Assembly: GCA_036227345.1 (NCBI GenBank) | Contig: CP109468.1 | Coordinates: 1,860,001-1,924,000, forward strand | Source: Streptomyces sp. NBC_01463 | GTDB taxonomy: Bacteria; Actinomycetota; Actinomycetes; Streptomycetales; Streptomycetaceae | Reading direction: 5' to 3' | DNA length: 64,000 bases | Part shown: positions 43,521 to 53,057 of the stretch, in pieces | Layout: each line of letters begins with the position of its first letter | Numbering within the stretch: the first letter of the stretch is position 1 | Position numbers and translations under genes: made by a program | The notes under the pieces: generated by a model | What the model saw: the letters and a program-made list of their open reading frames with translations, nothing else | What the model was told of the DNA's origin: nothing | The model's database searches: none

Positions 43521-46500
43521 TCAGCGCACGGCGTAGGCGTCGGTCACGGTCTGGACGACGGAGTTGCCGTTGGAGTCCGTCAGTTCGGTGCGCAGGGTGA
43601 CCGGCTTGCCGGCCGCGTCCGCGTGGTTCACGGTCGCGGTCCAACGGCCGCCCCGCTGTGCGGTGGTGGCGTCGGTCCAGCTCTTGCCGCCGTCGTACGA
43701 GTAGGAGACCTTCGCGGCGGTCACCTTGCCGGGCGTGTAGCCGGCGTGGCCCGTGACGCTCAGTCCGATCCGCTGACCGTCCTTGGCCGCGAGGGTCTTC
43801 ATGCCGTCCGACGGCAGGTCGTAGCCCGGGAAGAGCAGCGGGATGCCCTGCGAGTAGACGTTCTCGTCCCGGTGCGAACGGAACTTCCAGGTGGTCTCGG
43901 TCATGGTGGACCGCTTCCACACGGCCGCCGGCTGCCCCGACTTCATCGTCATCATGGTGAGTTCGTAGGCGGCGTCCCCGGCCGGGACCGTGAACACCCC
44001 GGACGGCCAGCCGGACTCACCGAGCACCGTGCCACCGCTGGTGAGCCGCATGTTGCCCATGTCGCCGAAGGAACCCTGGATGCCCCCGTGTTCGCTGTCG
44101 CTCCAGAAGCCCGGGGCGACGCCGATCAGGTTGTCCTGCCGTTCGGCGGCGAGCTGCTCCACACCGTCGTCGTCGCGGGGTGCGGACGGGACGACGACGC
44201 CCCGGTACCACTCCGAGGTGCGCTTCGAACCCGGCTTGTAGGAACGGTACTTGTCGATCATGAACTCGCCCCAGGGGAAGCTGGAGGAGAGCGCCTGCTG
44301 CCAGGCGGTGTCGCCCGCCGAGTAGTACTCGGTGCGCTTGCCCGGTGCGGCGACGGTGTCGAACCCGCCGATGCCGAAGGTGGCGCCGTAGGGGCGGGTC
44401 ACGAGCAGCGTGTCGACGAAGTCGGTCCTGACGCCCATCGACTCGTAGGTGGACTCGACCGCGCCGAGCGCCTTGTCCCTGACCTGGTAGGTGCGGTCCG
44501 AGGTGACGTCGCCCGTCTCGGAGAAGGCCAGGTTGTAGACGAACGGGCTGACGGCGGTGGCCTTCCAGCTCAGCTTCACCGGTCCGGCGGCCAGTGCCGC
44601 GGTCAGGGCCTTCGCCTCGTCGGCCTGGATGCCGAGCGCGGGCAGGGGCGCCGAGCCGTATCCGACGGACGGCTTCCACGGGCCGGCGGACGGGCGGTGC
44701 GTGATGATCGCCACGGCTCCGGCGGCCTTGGCGTCACGCGCCTGGGTGACGACGGTGCCGGTGTCCGGAACCGCGACCAAGGCGATCCTGCCGGAGACTC
44801 CGGCGGCCTTCAGCTCCTCGGGGCTGCCGCTGCCGGCGTCGACGAGTGCGGCCCTGCCGGTGCCGTCGAGGTTGACGGAGCCGTTGGACGCGGGCGTGGG
44901 GTGGAGGGTGGCGCCACCGACGACCGAGAGCTTCTCGATCTGCGGGGCGTACGCACGCCAGAAGCTGTCGAACTCGAAGTCGCCGTCACCGGCCTTGCCC
45001 CGGATGTCGACCAGGTAGTCCTTGATGACGGTGCCACCGGCGATGGACCCCGAGTGCAGCCAGTTGCCGTCCCAGGTGCGTCCGAAGGCGAGGGTGGCGC
45101 TGCGGGTCTCGCTGACCCGGTCCTCGGTCTTGAGCTTGATCCGGTGTGCCTTGCGTGCGTCGAGCACCAGGACGGTGTCCTTGGTGACGTTCAGCTGTGG
45201 CCTGGCCAGGTAGCCGACCGACTCGGCGAGGGTGCCGGTGGCGTCCTCGGGGTCGGCCGAGACGACGAAGCTGGAGACGAAGTAGGCGCCGGGGCGCACC
45301 TCGTAGACCTGGTCGGCCGAGCCGTCGTTGAAGCGGCGCTCGCCGGTGGCGGTGTCGGTGCCGATGACGTCGAGCGAGGACGAGCCCGCGGCGGGCCTGC
45401 CGTTGCCGTCGATCAGCTTGACCCGCAGGGTGACGGTCTCGGCCCCGACGTACAGCGAGAACGGGGTGGAGACCTTGACACCGCCGGGCGCGGTCGCGAG
45501 GACCCGGCCGGTGACGTCGCCGTACTGGGCCGCCTCGAGGTGCGCGGTCGGGTCGATCCTCAGCGGGACCTGGACGGTCGCGCCGGCCGGCACGGTGACG
45601 CTCTTCGACCCGAGGGCGGCGACGGAGGAGCCGACGGCCGAGCCGTTGTTGCCGGTGACGCCCTGGACCTTGAGCGACAGCTTCACGGCCTTGTCGCCGG
45701 TGTTGGTGTACGGGATCTGCACGGTGGTGCGGTCCGACTTGTCCTGCGGCCAGTTGAAGGTGCCGCCCTGGACGGCGGGCGCGCCGGTCACCTTGGTGTC
45801 GATGGCGGCCTTGACGTCGAGCCGGCCGCCGCCGGTCTCGCGTACGTCCCCGGGGATGTCGCTCTTCGCGGACGACACGAGGGCCGCCTTGACCTGCTGG
45901 GCCGTCCAGTCGGGGTGGCGTTCCTTGACGATGGCGGCGGCGCCCGCGACGTGCGGGGTGGCCATCGACGTACCGGACATCGACTGGTAGGCGTAAACGC
46001 CTCGGCCGCCTGCCGCGGCGGCGGAGATGTTGACGCCGGGGGCCGCGATCTCGGGCTTGAGGGTGTGCGCCCCGATCGCCGGACCGCGGCTGGAGAACTG
46101 GGCGGTGGAGTCGTCGCGGTCGACGGCGCCGACGGTCAGCACGCTGGGCGCGCAGCCGGGCGAGGAGACGGTGTTGAGCGTCGGGCCCGAGTTGCCGGCC
46201 GCGATGACGAACAGGGTGTCCTTGCTCTTGCCGAGCTCCTCGGCTGCAAGGCTCATGGGGTCGGTGCAGTCGGTGGGGGTCTGGCTGCCGAGGCTCATGG
46301 AGACGACGTCGGCCTTCCGGTCGACGGCCCACTGCATGCCCGCGATGATCCAGGAGGAGTCGCCGGAGCCGCTGTCGTTGAGCACCTTGCCGACGAGCAG
46401 GTCGGCGCCGGGGGCGACGCCCTTCTTCTTCCCGTCGCTCGCCGCGCCCGAGCCGCCCACGGTGGAGAGCGTGTGGGTGCCGTGACCCTGGCGGTCGTCG

Positions 46501-47288
46501 GTGGTGTCGGAGTCGGTGAAGTTCTCCGACTCGGTGATCCGGCCCTTGAGGTCGGGGTGTTCGGCGTCGGCGCCGGTGTCCAGGACGGCGACCTTGGTGC
46601 CCTTGCCGTCGTAGCCGGCGGCCCAGGCGAGGTCGGCGCCGATCTGCTTGGTGGACCGGTCGAGGCTGGCCTCGACCTTGCGGTCCAGCCAGAGCTTCTT
46701 CAGTCCGGCGGCGGAGCGGGACCGGGGGCCGGTGACGTCGGACCAGAAACCGGCGGTCCGCTTCTTGTCGGCCTTGAGCGCCACACCGTCGATGGCCGGG
46801 AGCGCGAGTCCGCGCTCGGCGCCGCGCGGGGTGACGGGCGCGCTGCGTGCGGTGTCCTCGGCGTAGGTCGCGATCAGCGGGACGGAGTCCGTGTGCGCGT
46901 CGTCGTAGCCCTGGCGGATCAGTCCCGTGACGTTGAAGAGCTCCTCGTCGACGGTGCCCGCGGCGAGCGCCTCCACGGCGGTGTCCGGGTAGACGTACAG
47001 GTCCTTGCCCGAGCGGCGGGTCTGCACGAGGGGCACTTGGCCGTCCTCGCGCGCCGCCGCGGTGGCCGAGGCGTTCCCCGAACCGTCGGTGCTCACCAGG
47101 ACCTTGTCGCCGGTGACCAGGGTGACGGTGACCGGCTTGTTCGCCCCGGCGGCGGCTGCCGCGCTGCCGGTCAGCGGTCTCTTCGCGGTCGTGTCGCCCT
47201 GTGGCGCTGCCACGGACGGTGCGATCACCGTGACGGCGAGGACGGCGGCGGTGGCCGCCCCCAGTGCCGTACGCGATATCGGACGCAT
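43521..47288 (-). CDS. Secreted S8 family serine peptidase (large subtilisin, paralogue 2)
   Basis: 1255 aa. Signal peptide to about residue 28 (ALGAATAAVLAVTVIAPSVAA), propeptide to about 215, then the triad Asp237 (VLDTGAD), His269 (QGHGTHTL) and Ser441 (GTSMATPHVAG), with Asn366 (AAGNSGP). A PA-like segment (GRIALVAVPDTG...AKAAGAVAIITHR) lies in the C-terminal half and an Fn3-like module (KVSYSYDGGKSWTDATTAQRGGRWTATV) near the end. Same architecture and many identical motifs as the gene at 9598-13350. ATG 47288 has GGAG five bases upstream. The divergent LuxR-type regulator probably controls it. Confidence 0.93.
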   Translation of the reverse strand: MRPISRTALGAATAAVLAVTVIAPSVAAPQGDTTAKRPLTGSAAAAAGANKPVTVTLVTGDKVLVSTDGSGNASATAAAREDGQVPLVQTRRSGKDLYVYPDTAVEALAAGTVDEELFNVTGLIRQGYDDAHTDSVPLIATYAEDTARSAPVTPRGAERGLALPAIDGVALKADKKRTAGFWSDVTGPRSRSAAGLKKLWLDRKVEASLDRSTKQIGADLAWAAGYDGKGTKVAVLDTGADAEHPDLKGRITESENFTDSDTTDDRQGHGTHTLSTVGGSGAASDGKKKGVAPGADLLVGKVLNDSGSGDSSWIIAGMQWAVDRKADVVSMSLGSQTPTDCTDPMSLAAEELGKSKDTLFVIAAGNSGPTLNTVSSPGCAPSVLTVGAVDRDDSTAQFSSRGPAIGAHTLKPEIAAPGVNISAAAAGGRGVYAYQSMSGTSMATPHVAGAAAIVKERHPDWTAQQVKAALVSSAKSDIPGDVRETGGGRLDVKAAIDTKVTGAPAVQGGTFNWPQDKSDRTTVQIPYTNTGDKAVKLSLKVQGVTGNNGSAVGSSVAALGSKSVTVPAGATVQVPLRIDPTAHLEAAQYGDVTGRVLATAPGGVKVSTPFSLYVGAETVTLRVKLIDGNGRPAAGSSSLDVIGTDTATGERRFNDGSADQVYEVRPGAYFVSSFVVSADPEDATGTLAESVGYLARPQLNVTKDTVLVLDARKAHRIKLKTEDRVSETRSATLAFGRTWDGNWLHSGSIAGGTVIKDYLVDIRGKAGDGDFEFDSFWRAYAPQIEKLSVVGGATLHPTPASNGSVNLDGTGRAALVDAGSGSPEELKAAGVSGRIALVAVPDTGTVVTQARDAKAAGAVAIITHRPSAGPWKPSVGYGSAPLPALGIQADEAKALTAALAAGPVKLSWKATAVSPFVYNLAFSETGDVTSDRTYQVRDKALGAVESTYESMGVRTDFVDTLLVTRPYGATFGIGGFDTVAAPGKRTEYYSAGDTAWQQALSSSFPWGEFMIDKYRSYKPGSKRTSEWYRGVVVPSAPRDDDGVEQLAAERQDNLIGVAPGFWSDSEHGGIQGSFGDMGNMRLTSGGTVLGESGWPSGVFTVPAGDAAYELTMMTMKSGQPAAVWKRSTMTETTWKFRSHRDENVYSQGIPLLFPGYDLPSDGMKTLAAKDGQRIGLSVTGHAGYTPGKVTAAKVSYSYDGGKSWTDATTAQRGGRWTATVNHADAAGKPVTLRTELTDSNGNSVVQTVTDAYAVR

Positions 47289-47400
47289 CGCTCTCCCCAA
47301 GTAAAACCGGATGGACAGGCGCAAAGGCCCGTATTCCGGAGGTTGTTGGTGCTGCGGTGGCGCCACATTGGCAGAGTGACGGGCGGTACAGGGATGATGG

Positions 47401-47440
47401 GCCACGGCGGGTTTACGCCGTGGCCGCTTTCCGCCACGGC
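47401..47440. promoter_or_regulatory. Three phased GCCACGGC half-sites between S8 peptidase and LuxR regulator
   Basis: GCCACGGC (47401-47408), its inverse GCCGTGGC (47417-47424) and GCCACGGC again (47433-47440), with 16-bp spacing start-to-start and alternating orientation. It lies in the 209-bp divergent promoter region, 58-97 bp before the regulator start. Strong candidate operator. Confidence 0.55.
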
Positions 47441-47497
47441 CGGTCGCCACGCCATGGGGCAGGACAGCGAAGCACTGCGTCCGGGAGGGGTCCGGGG

Positions 47498-48487
47498 ATG
47501 CTGGGAGCCATAGGTCTCGACGAGAGACAGGAGGCGGCCTACCGCGCGCTCGTGGCGCTGGGAGCCGCGGAGGTCTCCGACCTCGCGCACCGGCTGGCGC
47601 TTCCCGAACGCGACACCGAGCGGGCGCTGCGACGGCTGGAGCAGCACGGGCTCGCCGCCCAGTCGTCGGCGCGTACGGGGCGGTGGGTGGCGGCCCCGCC
47701 GGGTGTCGCGCTGGGGGCGCTGCTGACGCAGCAGCGCCACGAGCTGGAGCAGGCGGAGCTGGCGGCGGTACTGCTGGCCGAGGAGTACCGCGTCGACGCC
47801 GACGAGCCCGCCGTGCACGATCTGGTCGAGGTGGTCACCGGGGCGAGCGCCGTGGCGCACCGTTTCCATCAGCTGCAGCTGGGCGCGACGAGCGAGGTGT
47901 GCGCCCTGGTCACCGGGAAGCCGATCGCGGTGAGCGGGCTGGACAACGAGTCGGAGGAGCAGGCCGCGACCCGCGGGGTGCTGTTCCGGGTGGTGGTCGA
48001 GCGCGAGGTGCTGGGCCTGCCGTCGGGGATTCTGGAGCTGTCGGCCGCACTGAGCCGCAACGAGCAGTGCCGGGTCGTGGACCGCGTCCCGACGAAGCTG
48101 GTCGTCGCCGACGGAGCGCTGGCGATGGTGCCGCTGACCGGCCGCGGCGCCGAGCCGGCGGCGCTGGTGGTGCACGCGTCGGGGCTGCTGGAGTCGCTGA
48201 TGGGCCTCTTCGAGGCGGTGTGGCGGGAGGCGATGCCGCTGCGGCTCGGCGAGAGCGGCTGGGTGCAGGAGGAGACGACCGGGCCCGACCCGACGGATCT
48301 GGAGATCCTCTCCCTGCTGCTGGCCGGGCTGACCGACGCCAGTGTGGCGAAGCAGCTGGAGCTCGGGCTGCGGACGGTGCAGCGCCGCGTGAAGGGCCTG
48401 ATGGAGCTCACCGGGGTGTCGACCCGGCTCCAGCTGGGCTGGCATGCGTACGAACGGGGCTGGGTGTCCCGCCAGGCGCGCCCCTGA
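47498..48487 (+). CDS. TrmB/LuxR-type transcriptional regulator
   Basis: 329 aa. N-terminal winged helix of the TrmB kind (EAAYRALVALGAAEVSDLAHRLALPERDTERALRRLEQHGLAAQ), a central ligand-like region, and a C-terminal LuxR-type helix-turn-helix (LEILSLLLAGLTDASVAKQLELGLRTVQRRVKGLMELTGVSTRLQLGWHA). This two-HTH layout is common in streptomycetes and is often placed divergently from secreted enzymes. ATG 47498 follows GGGAGGGG. Likely target: the divergent S8 peptidase and itself. Confidence 0.85.
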   Translation: MLGAIGLDERQEAAYRALVALGAAEVSDLAHRLALPERDTERALRRLEQHGLAAQSSARTGRWVAAPPGVALGALLTQQRHELEQAELAAVLLAEEYRVDADEPAVHDLVEVVTGASAVAHRFHQLQLGATSEVCALVTGKPIAVSGLDNESEEQAATRGVLFRVVVEREVLGLPSGILELSAALSRNEQCRVVDRVPTKLVVADGALAMVPLTGRGAEPAALVVHASGLLESLMGLFEAVWREAMPLRLGESGWVQEETTGPDPTDLEILSLLLAGLTDASVAKQLELGLRTVQRRVKGLMELTGVSTRLQLGWHAYERGWVSRQARP

Positions 48488-48590
48488 GCGGTCCCGCATC
48501 GCCTCCGTCACGCCCCTGAGCTGCGCCGACGGCTCCGGTGGTGAGGGGTGACGACGGGCGGGACCGGCCGGACTCCGGCAGGCTGGTCAG

Positions 48591-49073
48591 ATGAGTGTGT
48601 GGCAGCTCGTCGCCGTCGGACTGGTCATGCTGCTCGGCCTGATCGGTGTGCTGGTGCCCGGTGTGCCCGGACAGGCGATCGTCTGGGCGGCCGTCCTGTG
48701 GTGGGCGCTGACGGACATGACACCGGCCGCCTGGGGCGTCCTCATCGGCTCGACGGCGCTGCTGCTCCTGAACCAGGCACTGAAACCGCTCCTGCCGCCG
48801 CGCCGGCCGCGTGAGTCCGGGGCGCCACGGCGGACGCTGATGCTCGGCGGGGCCGGCGCGATCGCGGGGTTCTTCGTGGTTCCGGTGGTCGGCGCGATCG
48901 CCGGGTACGTGGGCGTGATCTACGGGGCGGAGCGGCTGCGGCTGGGGAGCCGCGGGGCGGGCTGGGCGTCCGTCCGCTCGGTGATGCGGGCGACCGGTTA
49001 CTCCGTGCTCGTCGAACTGTTCGCCTGTCTGCTGGTGACGGGGGCGTGGCTGGGCGCCGTGATCTGGGGCTGA
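48591..49073 (+). CDS. DUF456 membrane protein
   Basis: 160 aa with four or five transmembrane helices. LLGLIGVLVPGVPGQAIVWAAVLWWAL and GAIAGFFVVPVVGAIAGYVGVIYGAERLR are the glycine-rich helices of DUF456. Function unknown. It stands as a single gene 103 bp after the LuxR regulator. Confidence 0.85.
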   Translation: MSVWQLVAVGLVMLLGLIGVLVPGVPGQAIVWAAVLWWALTDMTPAAWGVLIGSTALLLLNQALKPLLPPRRPRESGAPRRTLMLGGAGAIAGFFVVPVVGAIAGYVGVIYGAERLRLGSRGAGWASVRSVMRATGYSVLVELFACLLVTGAWLGAVIWG

Positions 49074-49146
49074 CACCGCCCCGCAGCTGTCACATGGGCG
49101 GAGCCCGATCACATAGCGGGAAACACATCGGATCTCTCACGGTCTA

Positions 49147-49175
49147 TTGACGCACAGAAGGCTCAAGTCTACGTT
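49147..49175 (+). promoter_or_regulatory. Predicted promoter of the GH95 gene
   Basis: TTGACG (49147-49152), 17 bp, TACGTT (49170-49175). Close to consensus; transcription would start near 49182. Confidence 0.6.
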
Positions 49176-49238
49176 CCGTGAGGAGATAGCTCGGATGAAT
49201 CAATGCGCCCGCTTGCGTACGAGTCGCCAGGAGTTTCC

Positions 49239-51614
49239 TTGCCCACAGCACCGGATCCCCTCTCCTCACCCCGGACCGATCCCTCGTCGCCCGCCCCTTC
49301 CCGCAGAACCGTTCTCGCCACCGGGACCGCCATCGGCGGCGCCCTCGTGGCGGGCGGCGCGGCGGTCCCCGCCCAGGCGGCCGCCGCGCCCGCCACCGCC
49401 CCCGTGGCCGTGCACACCCCCGCGGACAGCTGGAACACCGTCCTCGACGACGCCGACCTGCACTGGCAGAAGCTGCCGAGGACCTGGTACGAGGGCCCCT
49501 ATCTGGGCAACGGCCGGCTCGGCTCCGGGATCTACGCGGAGCCCGGCGCCGAGACCAGCGCGATCCGCTTCAACGTCCAGCACTCCGAGGTCCAGGACCA
49601 CCGCCCCGAGTACGGCTCCCTCTTCGGCCTCGCCCGGCTCCCGATCGGCCACTTCACCCTCGAACCGGCCGGGACGATCACCGGCGTCGACTGGCGGATG
49701 CGGCTGCACACCGCCGAGCTGACGGGCACCGTCACCACCACCGCGGGCACCCTCGCGCTCCGCGCGTTCGTGCAGTCCACCGGCGACGTGCTCGCCGTCG
49801 AGGTGACCCCGAGCGCCGGCGAGAAGGACGCCCGCTGGGTCTTCCATCCGGCGGAGGCGATCAGCCCCCGGGCCGCCTTCAAGCCGCTGCCGGACGGCTA
49901 CACGGGCAATCCCCCGGCCGCCGTCGAGGAGCACGGCGGCACGTCCGCGGCCGTGCAGTCGCTGCTGGGCGGCGGGCAGCACGTCACCGCCTGGCGCGAA
50001 CGGTCACGGGGCGCCGCCCGCACCCTGTACGTGACGGTCGCGCACTCCCACCCGAAGAACACCGCCCGCGACCGCGCCCTGCGTACGGTCACCGCCGCCT
50101 CGGCCCTCCCGTACACGCTGCTGGCCGCCCCGCACCGCGCCTGGTGGGACCGCTTCTACCGCAAGAGCTTCCTGTCGCTGCCCGACGCCCGGCTGCAGCG
50201 CTTCTACTGGATCCAGCTCTACAAGACCGCTTCGGCGGCGCGCAAGGACGCCCCCGTGATGGCCACGTCGGGCCCCTGGCTGGAGCCCACCCCGTGGCCC
50301 AACACCTGGTGGAACCTCAACGTGCAGCTGGAGTACTGGCTGATCCACGGCTCCAACCACCTGGAGCTCGACGCCGTCACCCGGGCCCTGAGCGAGTTCC
50401 GCGACCAGCTCTCCCGCGAGGTCGCCGCCCCCTACCGGGCCGACTCCGCGGGCATCCCCCGCACCACCGACCCGCAGCTGGTCAACGGCGCCGCGGTCGC
50501 CGACGGCGGCTACGGCGTCGGCATCCCCGGCCAGGACCCGCCCACCCCCGAGGTCGGCAACCTGACCTGGGCCCTGCACAACGTCTGGCTCTCCTACCGC
50601 CACACGATGGACCGGTCCGTCCTGCGCGACACGCTGTTCCCGCTGCTGCGCAAGGCCGTCAACTACTACCTGCACTTCCTCGCCCCGGGCGCCGACGGAA
50701 AGCTGCACCTCCCGGCGACCTTCTCGCCCGAGTACGGCGTCAACGCCCGCGACTGCAACTACGACCTGATGCTGCTGCGCTGGGGCTGCCGCACGCTGCT
50801 CGAATCGGCCGCGGAACTGGGCGTCCACGACCCGCTGACCGCCCGCTGGCAGGAGGTGCTGGCCCGGCTGGCCCCCTACCCGGTCGACGAGAACGGCTAC
50901 ATGATCGGTGCCGGGGTGCCGTTCGCGCAGTCCCACCGCCACTACTCGCACATGCTCGCCGTCTACCCGCTGTACGAGGTCACCGGCGCGACGGACACCG
51001 AACGCGCCCTGATCGAGAAGTCCCTCGCCCACTGGGTCGGCTTCGAGGGCGCACTGCAGGGCTACACCTTCACGGGCGCCGCCTCGATGTCCGCGCTCCT
51101 CGGCAAGGGCGAGGACGCGCTCGGGTACCTGGGACAGCTGATGAGCCGGTTCATCCAGGCCAACACCATGTACAAGGAGTCCGGCCCGGTCATCGAGACC
51201 CCGCTGTCGGCCGCCCAGTCGCTCCACGACATGGTCTGCCAGTCCTGGGGCGACACCATCAGGGTCTTCCCGGCACTGCCCGCCGCCTGGCAGGACCTGA
51301 CCGTCCACGACTTCAGGACCCAGGGAGCCTTCCTGCTGAGCGCGGTGCGGGAAGGCGGCCGGACCCGCTGGGTGCGGCTGCGCAGCGAGGCGGGCGCGCC
51401 CTGCGTCGTACGGCACGGCATCGAGGGCCGCGTCGAGGTGCGGGACGGCCGCGGCCGTCCCCTCGCGCACGAGGAGCTGACCGGCGGTGCGGTACGCATC
51501 CGGCTGCGCAAGGGCGAATCGGCGCTGATCACCGCGGCGGGCGACCGCCCCGACCTCACCGTCCGCCCGGTCGCCGCGAACGCGCCCGCGCCGAGCTGGG
51601 GCCTGCCCGCCTGA
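49239..51614 (+). CDS. Tat-exported GH95-like glycoside hydrolase
   Basis: 791 aa. Twin-arginine signal SRRTVLATGTAIGGALVAGG with an AQAA cleavage site. The catalytic region holds WWNLNVQLEYW (paired Asn that in GH95 alpha-L-fucosidase assist water), TFSPEYG (position of the general acid) and the C-terminal WGDTIRVFPALPAAWQD typical of the family. Probably an extracellular alpha-L-fucosidase or galactosidase. TTG 49239 is preferred because AGGAG is five bases before it; ATG 49203 is in frame without a site. Another ATG at 49195 in a different frame has GAGGAG upstream but reads only into the antisense-like frame of this gene. Converges with the Ada-AlkA gene with a 3-bp gap. Confidence 0.87.
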   Translation: MPTAPDPLSSPRTDPSSPAPSRRTVLATGTAIGGALVAGGAAVPAQAAAAPATAPVAVHTPADSWNTVLDDADLHWQKLPRTWYEGPYLGNGRLGSGIYAEPGAETSAIRFNVQHSEVQDHRPEYGSLFGLARLPIGHFTLEPAGTITGVDWRMRLHTAELTGTVTTTAGTLALRAFVQSTGDVLAVEVTPSAGEKDARWVFHPAEAISPRAAFKPLPDGYTGNPPAAVEEHGGTSAAVQSLLGGGQHVTAWRERSRGAARTLYVTVAHSHPKNTARDRALRTVTAASALPYTLLAAPHRAWWDRFYRKSFLSLPDARLQRFYWIQLYKTASAARKDAPVMATSGPWLEPTPWPNTWWNLNVQLEYWLIHGSNHLELDAVTRALSEFRDQLSREVAAPYRADSAGIPRTTDPQLVNGAAVADGGYGVGIPGQDPPTPEVGNLTWALHNVWLSYRHTMDRSVLRDTLFPLLRKAVNYYLHFLAPGADGKLHLPATFSPEYGVNARDCNYDLMLLRWGCRTLLESAAELGVHDPLTARWQEVLARLAPYPVDENGYMIGAGVPFAQSHRHYSHMLAVYPLYEVTGATDTERALIEKSLAHWVGFEGALQGYTFTGAASMSALLGKGEDALGYLGQLMSRFIQANTMYKESGPVIETPLSAAQSLHDMVCQSWGDTIRVFPALPAAWQDLTVHDFRTQGAFLLSAVREGGRTRWVRLRSEAGAPCVVRHGIEGRVEVRDGRGRPLAHEELTGGAVRIRLRKGESALITAAGDRPDLTVRPVAANAPAPSWGLPA

Positions 51615-51617
51615 GGC

Positions 51618-52985
51618 TCAGACCGACGCCTTGCCCAGGAGCTCCGCACGGCGCACACCGTAGGAGCGCCAGGGCCGCCACCGGTCCGACCCGGGCGTGC
51701 CGTACGGGTCCACATCGGGGTCGCCCAGGGCCCGCATCCGGATCAGCGCCGCCGTGGCGGGGGCGAGGCCGGGCAGCCGCAGCAGCGCCTGTCCGGCCTC
51801 GTCCCGGTCGGCGCCCGCGTCCAGCCGTACGGCACCGTCGGCGAGCGCGGCGGCGAGGGCCCGCAGCGGGGGGTCCGACACCGCACCGGCCAGGACGCCC
51901 GGCTCGGGGAACACATGGGTGAGCCCGCCGCAGGGCACGTCGAGCACCTTCCCGTACTCCTCGACCAGCTCGCCGGCCGCCACCGGGCCCAGCAGCGCCC
52001 GGACGGCGAACTCCTCGGGGTCGGCCGTGCCGGGCGAGCGCAGCCCGGGGCGGGCGGCGACGCCGGGTGCGAGCAGCGGATCGGCCGCCAGCAGCTCGTC
52101 CACGGCGTACGGATCGGCGTCCAGGTCGAACAGCCGGCGCAGCCGTTGCACCGCGGTCGTCAGATCGCGCAGGTCGGTGAGGTGGATACGGGCCTCCAGC
52201 CAGGCGCCGGCGGAGCGCTCGTCCACCGCGGCGATGCCGGTGCCGTGCGGCAGGCGCAGGGTGCGGCGGTAGGTCCGGCCGCCGGGCTCCCCGCTGACCT
52301 CCTCGATCCGGTCGACCGTCTCGGCCGCCAGCAGGTCGAAGACCTCGCGGGCGGCGTACGGCCCCCGGTGCGCGAGCCGGAGCGGGATGCCCGTGGTGCG
52401 CGCCTCCCGGACCGCCGCGCCGAGCCCGGTACCCGCCTCGGTCCGCAGCGCGCTCGGGGTGCGGGCGTAGATCTGGCGCACCGTGTCGTTGAACTGCCTG
52501 AGGCTGGCGAATCCGGCCGCGAAGGCAATTTCGGTGACGGGCAGCGCGGTGGTCTGGAGCAGGACCCGTGCCGTGTGCGCGCGCTGGGCGCGGGCCAGGG
52601 CGACGGGTCCGGCGCCCAGCTCGGCGTTGAGCTGCCGCTGGACCTGCCGTGTGCTGTAGCCGAGCCGGTGGGCGAGGCCGGGGACGCCTTCCCGGTCCAC
52701 CACCCCGTCGCCGATCATGCGCATGGCGCGGCCGACGACGTCGGCCCGGATGTTCCAGTCCGCGGAGCCGGGCACGGCGTCCGGGCGGCAGCGTCGGCAC
52801 GCCCGGAAGCCGTTGCCCTGGGCGGCGGCCGCGGTCGGGTAGAAGCGGACGTTCTTCCGCTTGGGGGTGACGGCGGGGCAGCTCGGCCGGCAGTAGATGC
52901 CGGTCGTCTCGACGGCGAAGAAGAACTCCCCGTCGAAACGCGCGTCGCGGCTGCTCACCGCCTCGTACCTGGTCTCTTCGTCCAT
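51618..52985 (-). CDS. Ada-AraC-AlkA fusion with eroded glycosylase domain
   Basis: 455 aa. Ada zinc domain with Cys32, Cys36, Cys63 and Cys66 at the Ada spacing (4 and 3), so the methyl-acceptor cysteine is kept; an AraC-type HTH at about 80-185; and AlkA N- and C-parts from about 195. In the AlkA part, the GQxVS helix, the segment before the helix-hairpin-helix and the loop with the catalytic aspartate are shortened: LGDPDVDPYG runs almost directly into RWRPWRSY, and GIGxWTA reads GLAPATA. Alkylation response regulator is likely; base excision is doubtful. The GTG at 52988 is an alternative start. Confidence 0.85.
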   Translation of the reverse strand: MDEETRYEAVSSRDARFDGEFFFAVETTGIYCRPSCPAVTPKRKNVRFYPTAAAAQGNGFRACRRCRPDAVPGSADWNIRADVVGRAMRMIGDGVVDREGVPGLAHRLGYSTRQVQRQLNAELGAGPVALARAQRAHTARVLLQTTALPVTEIAFAAGFASLRQFNDTVRQIYARTPSALRTEAGTGLGAAVREARTTGIPLRLAHRGPYAAREVFDLLAAETVDRIEEVSGEPGGRTYRRTLRLPHGTGIAAVDERSAGAWLEARIHLTDLRDLTTAVQRLRRLFDLDADPYAVDELLAADPLLAPGVAARPGLRSPGTADPEEFAVRALLGPVAAGELVEEYGKVLDVPCGGLTHVFPEPGVLAGAVSDPPLRALAAALADGAVRLDAGADRDEAGQALLRLPGLAPATAALIRMRALGDPDVDPYGTPGSDRWRPWRSYGVRRAELLGKASV

Positions 52986-53057
52986 CACATCGTCCAGTGT
53001 GCGCCTTCGCGCACCGCGGGACTCGCGGTTTTCGGACGCCGACCACGGGGTCCGCGG

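Noticed and set aside
49195..49722. ATG 49195 with GAGGAG upstream, beginning MNQCARLRTSRQEF
   Set aside because: It reads for 175 codons inside the GH95 gene in another frame with no coding character; treated as chance, though the start could affect translation of the GH95 mRNA.
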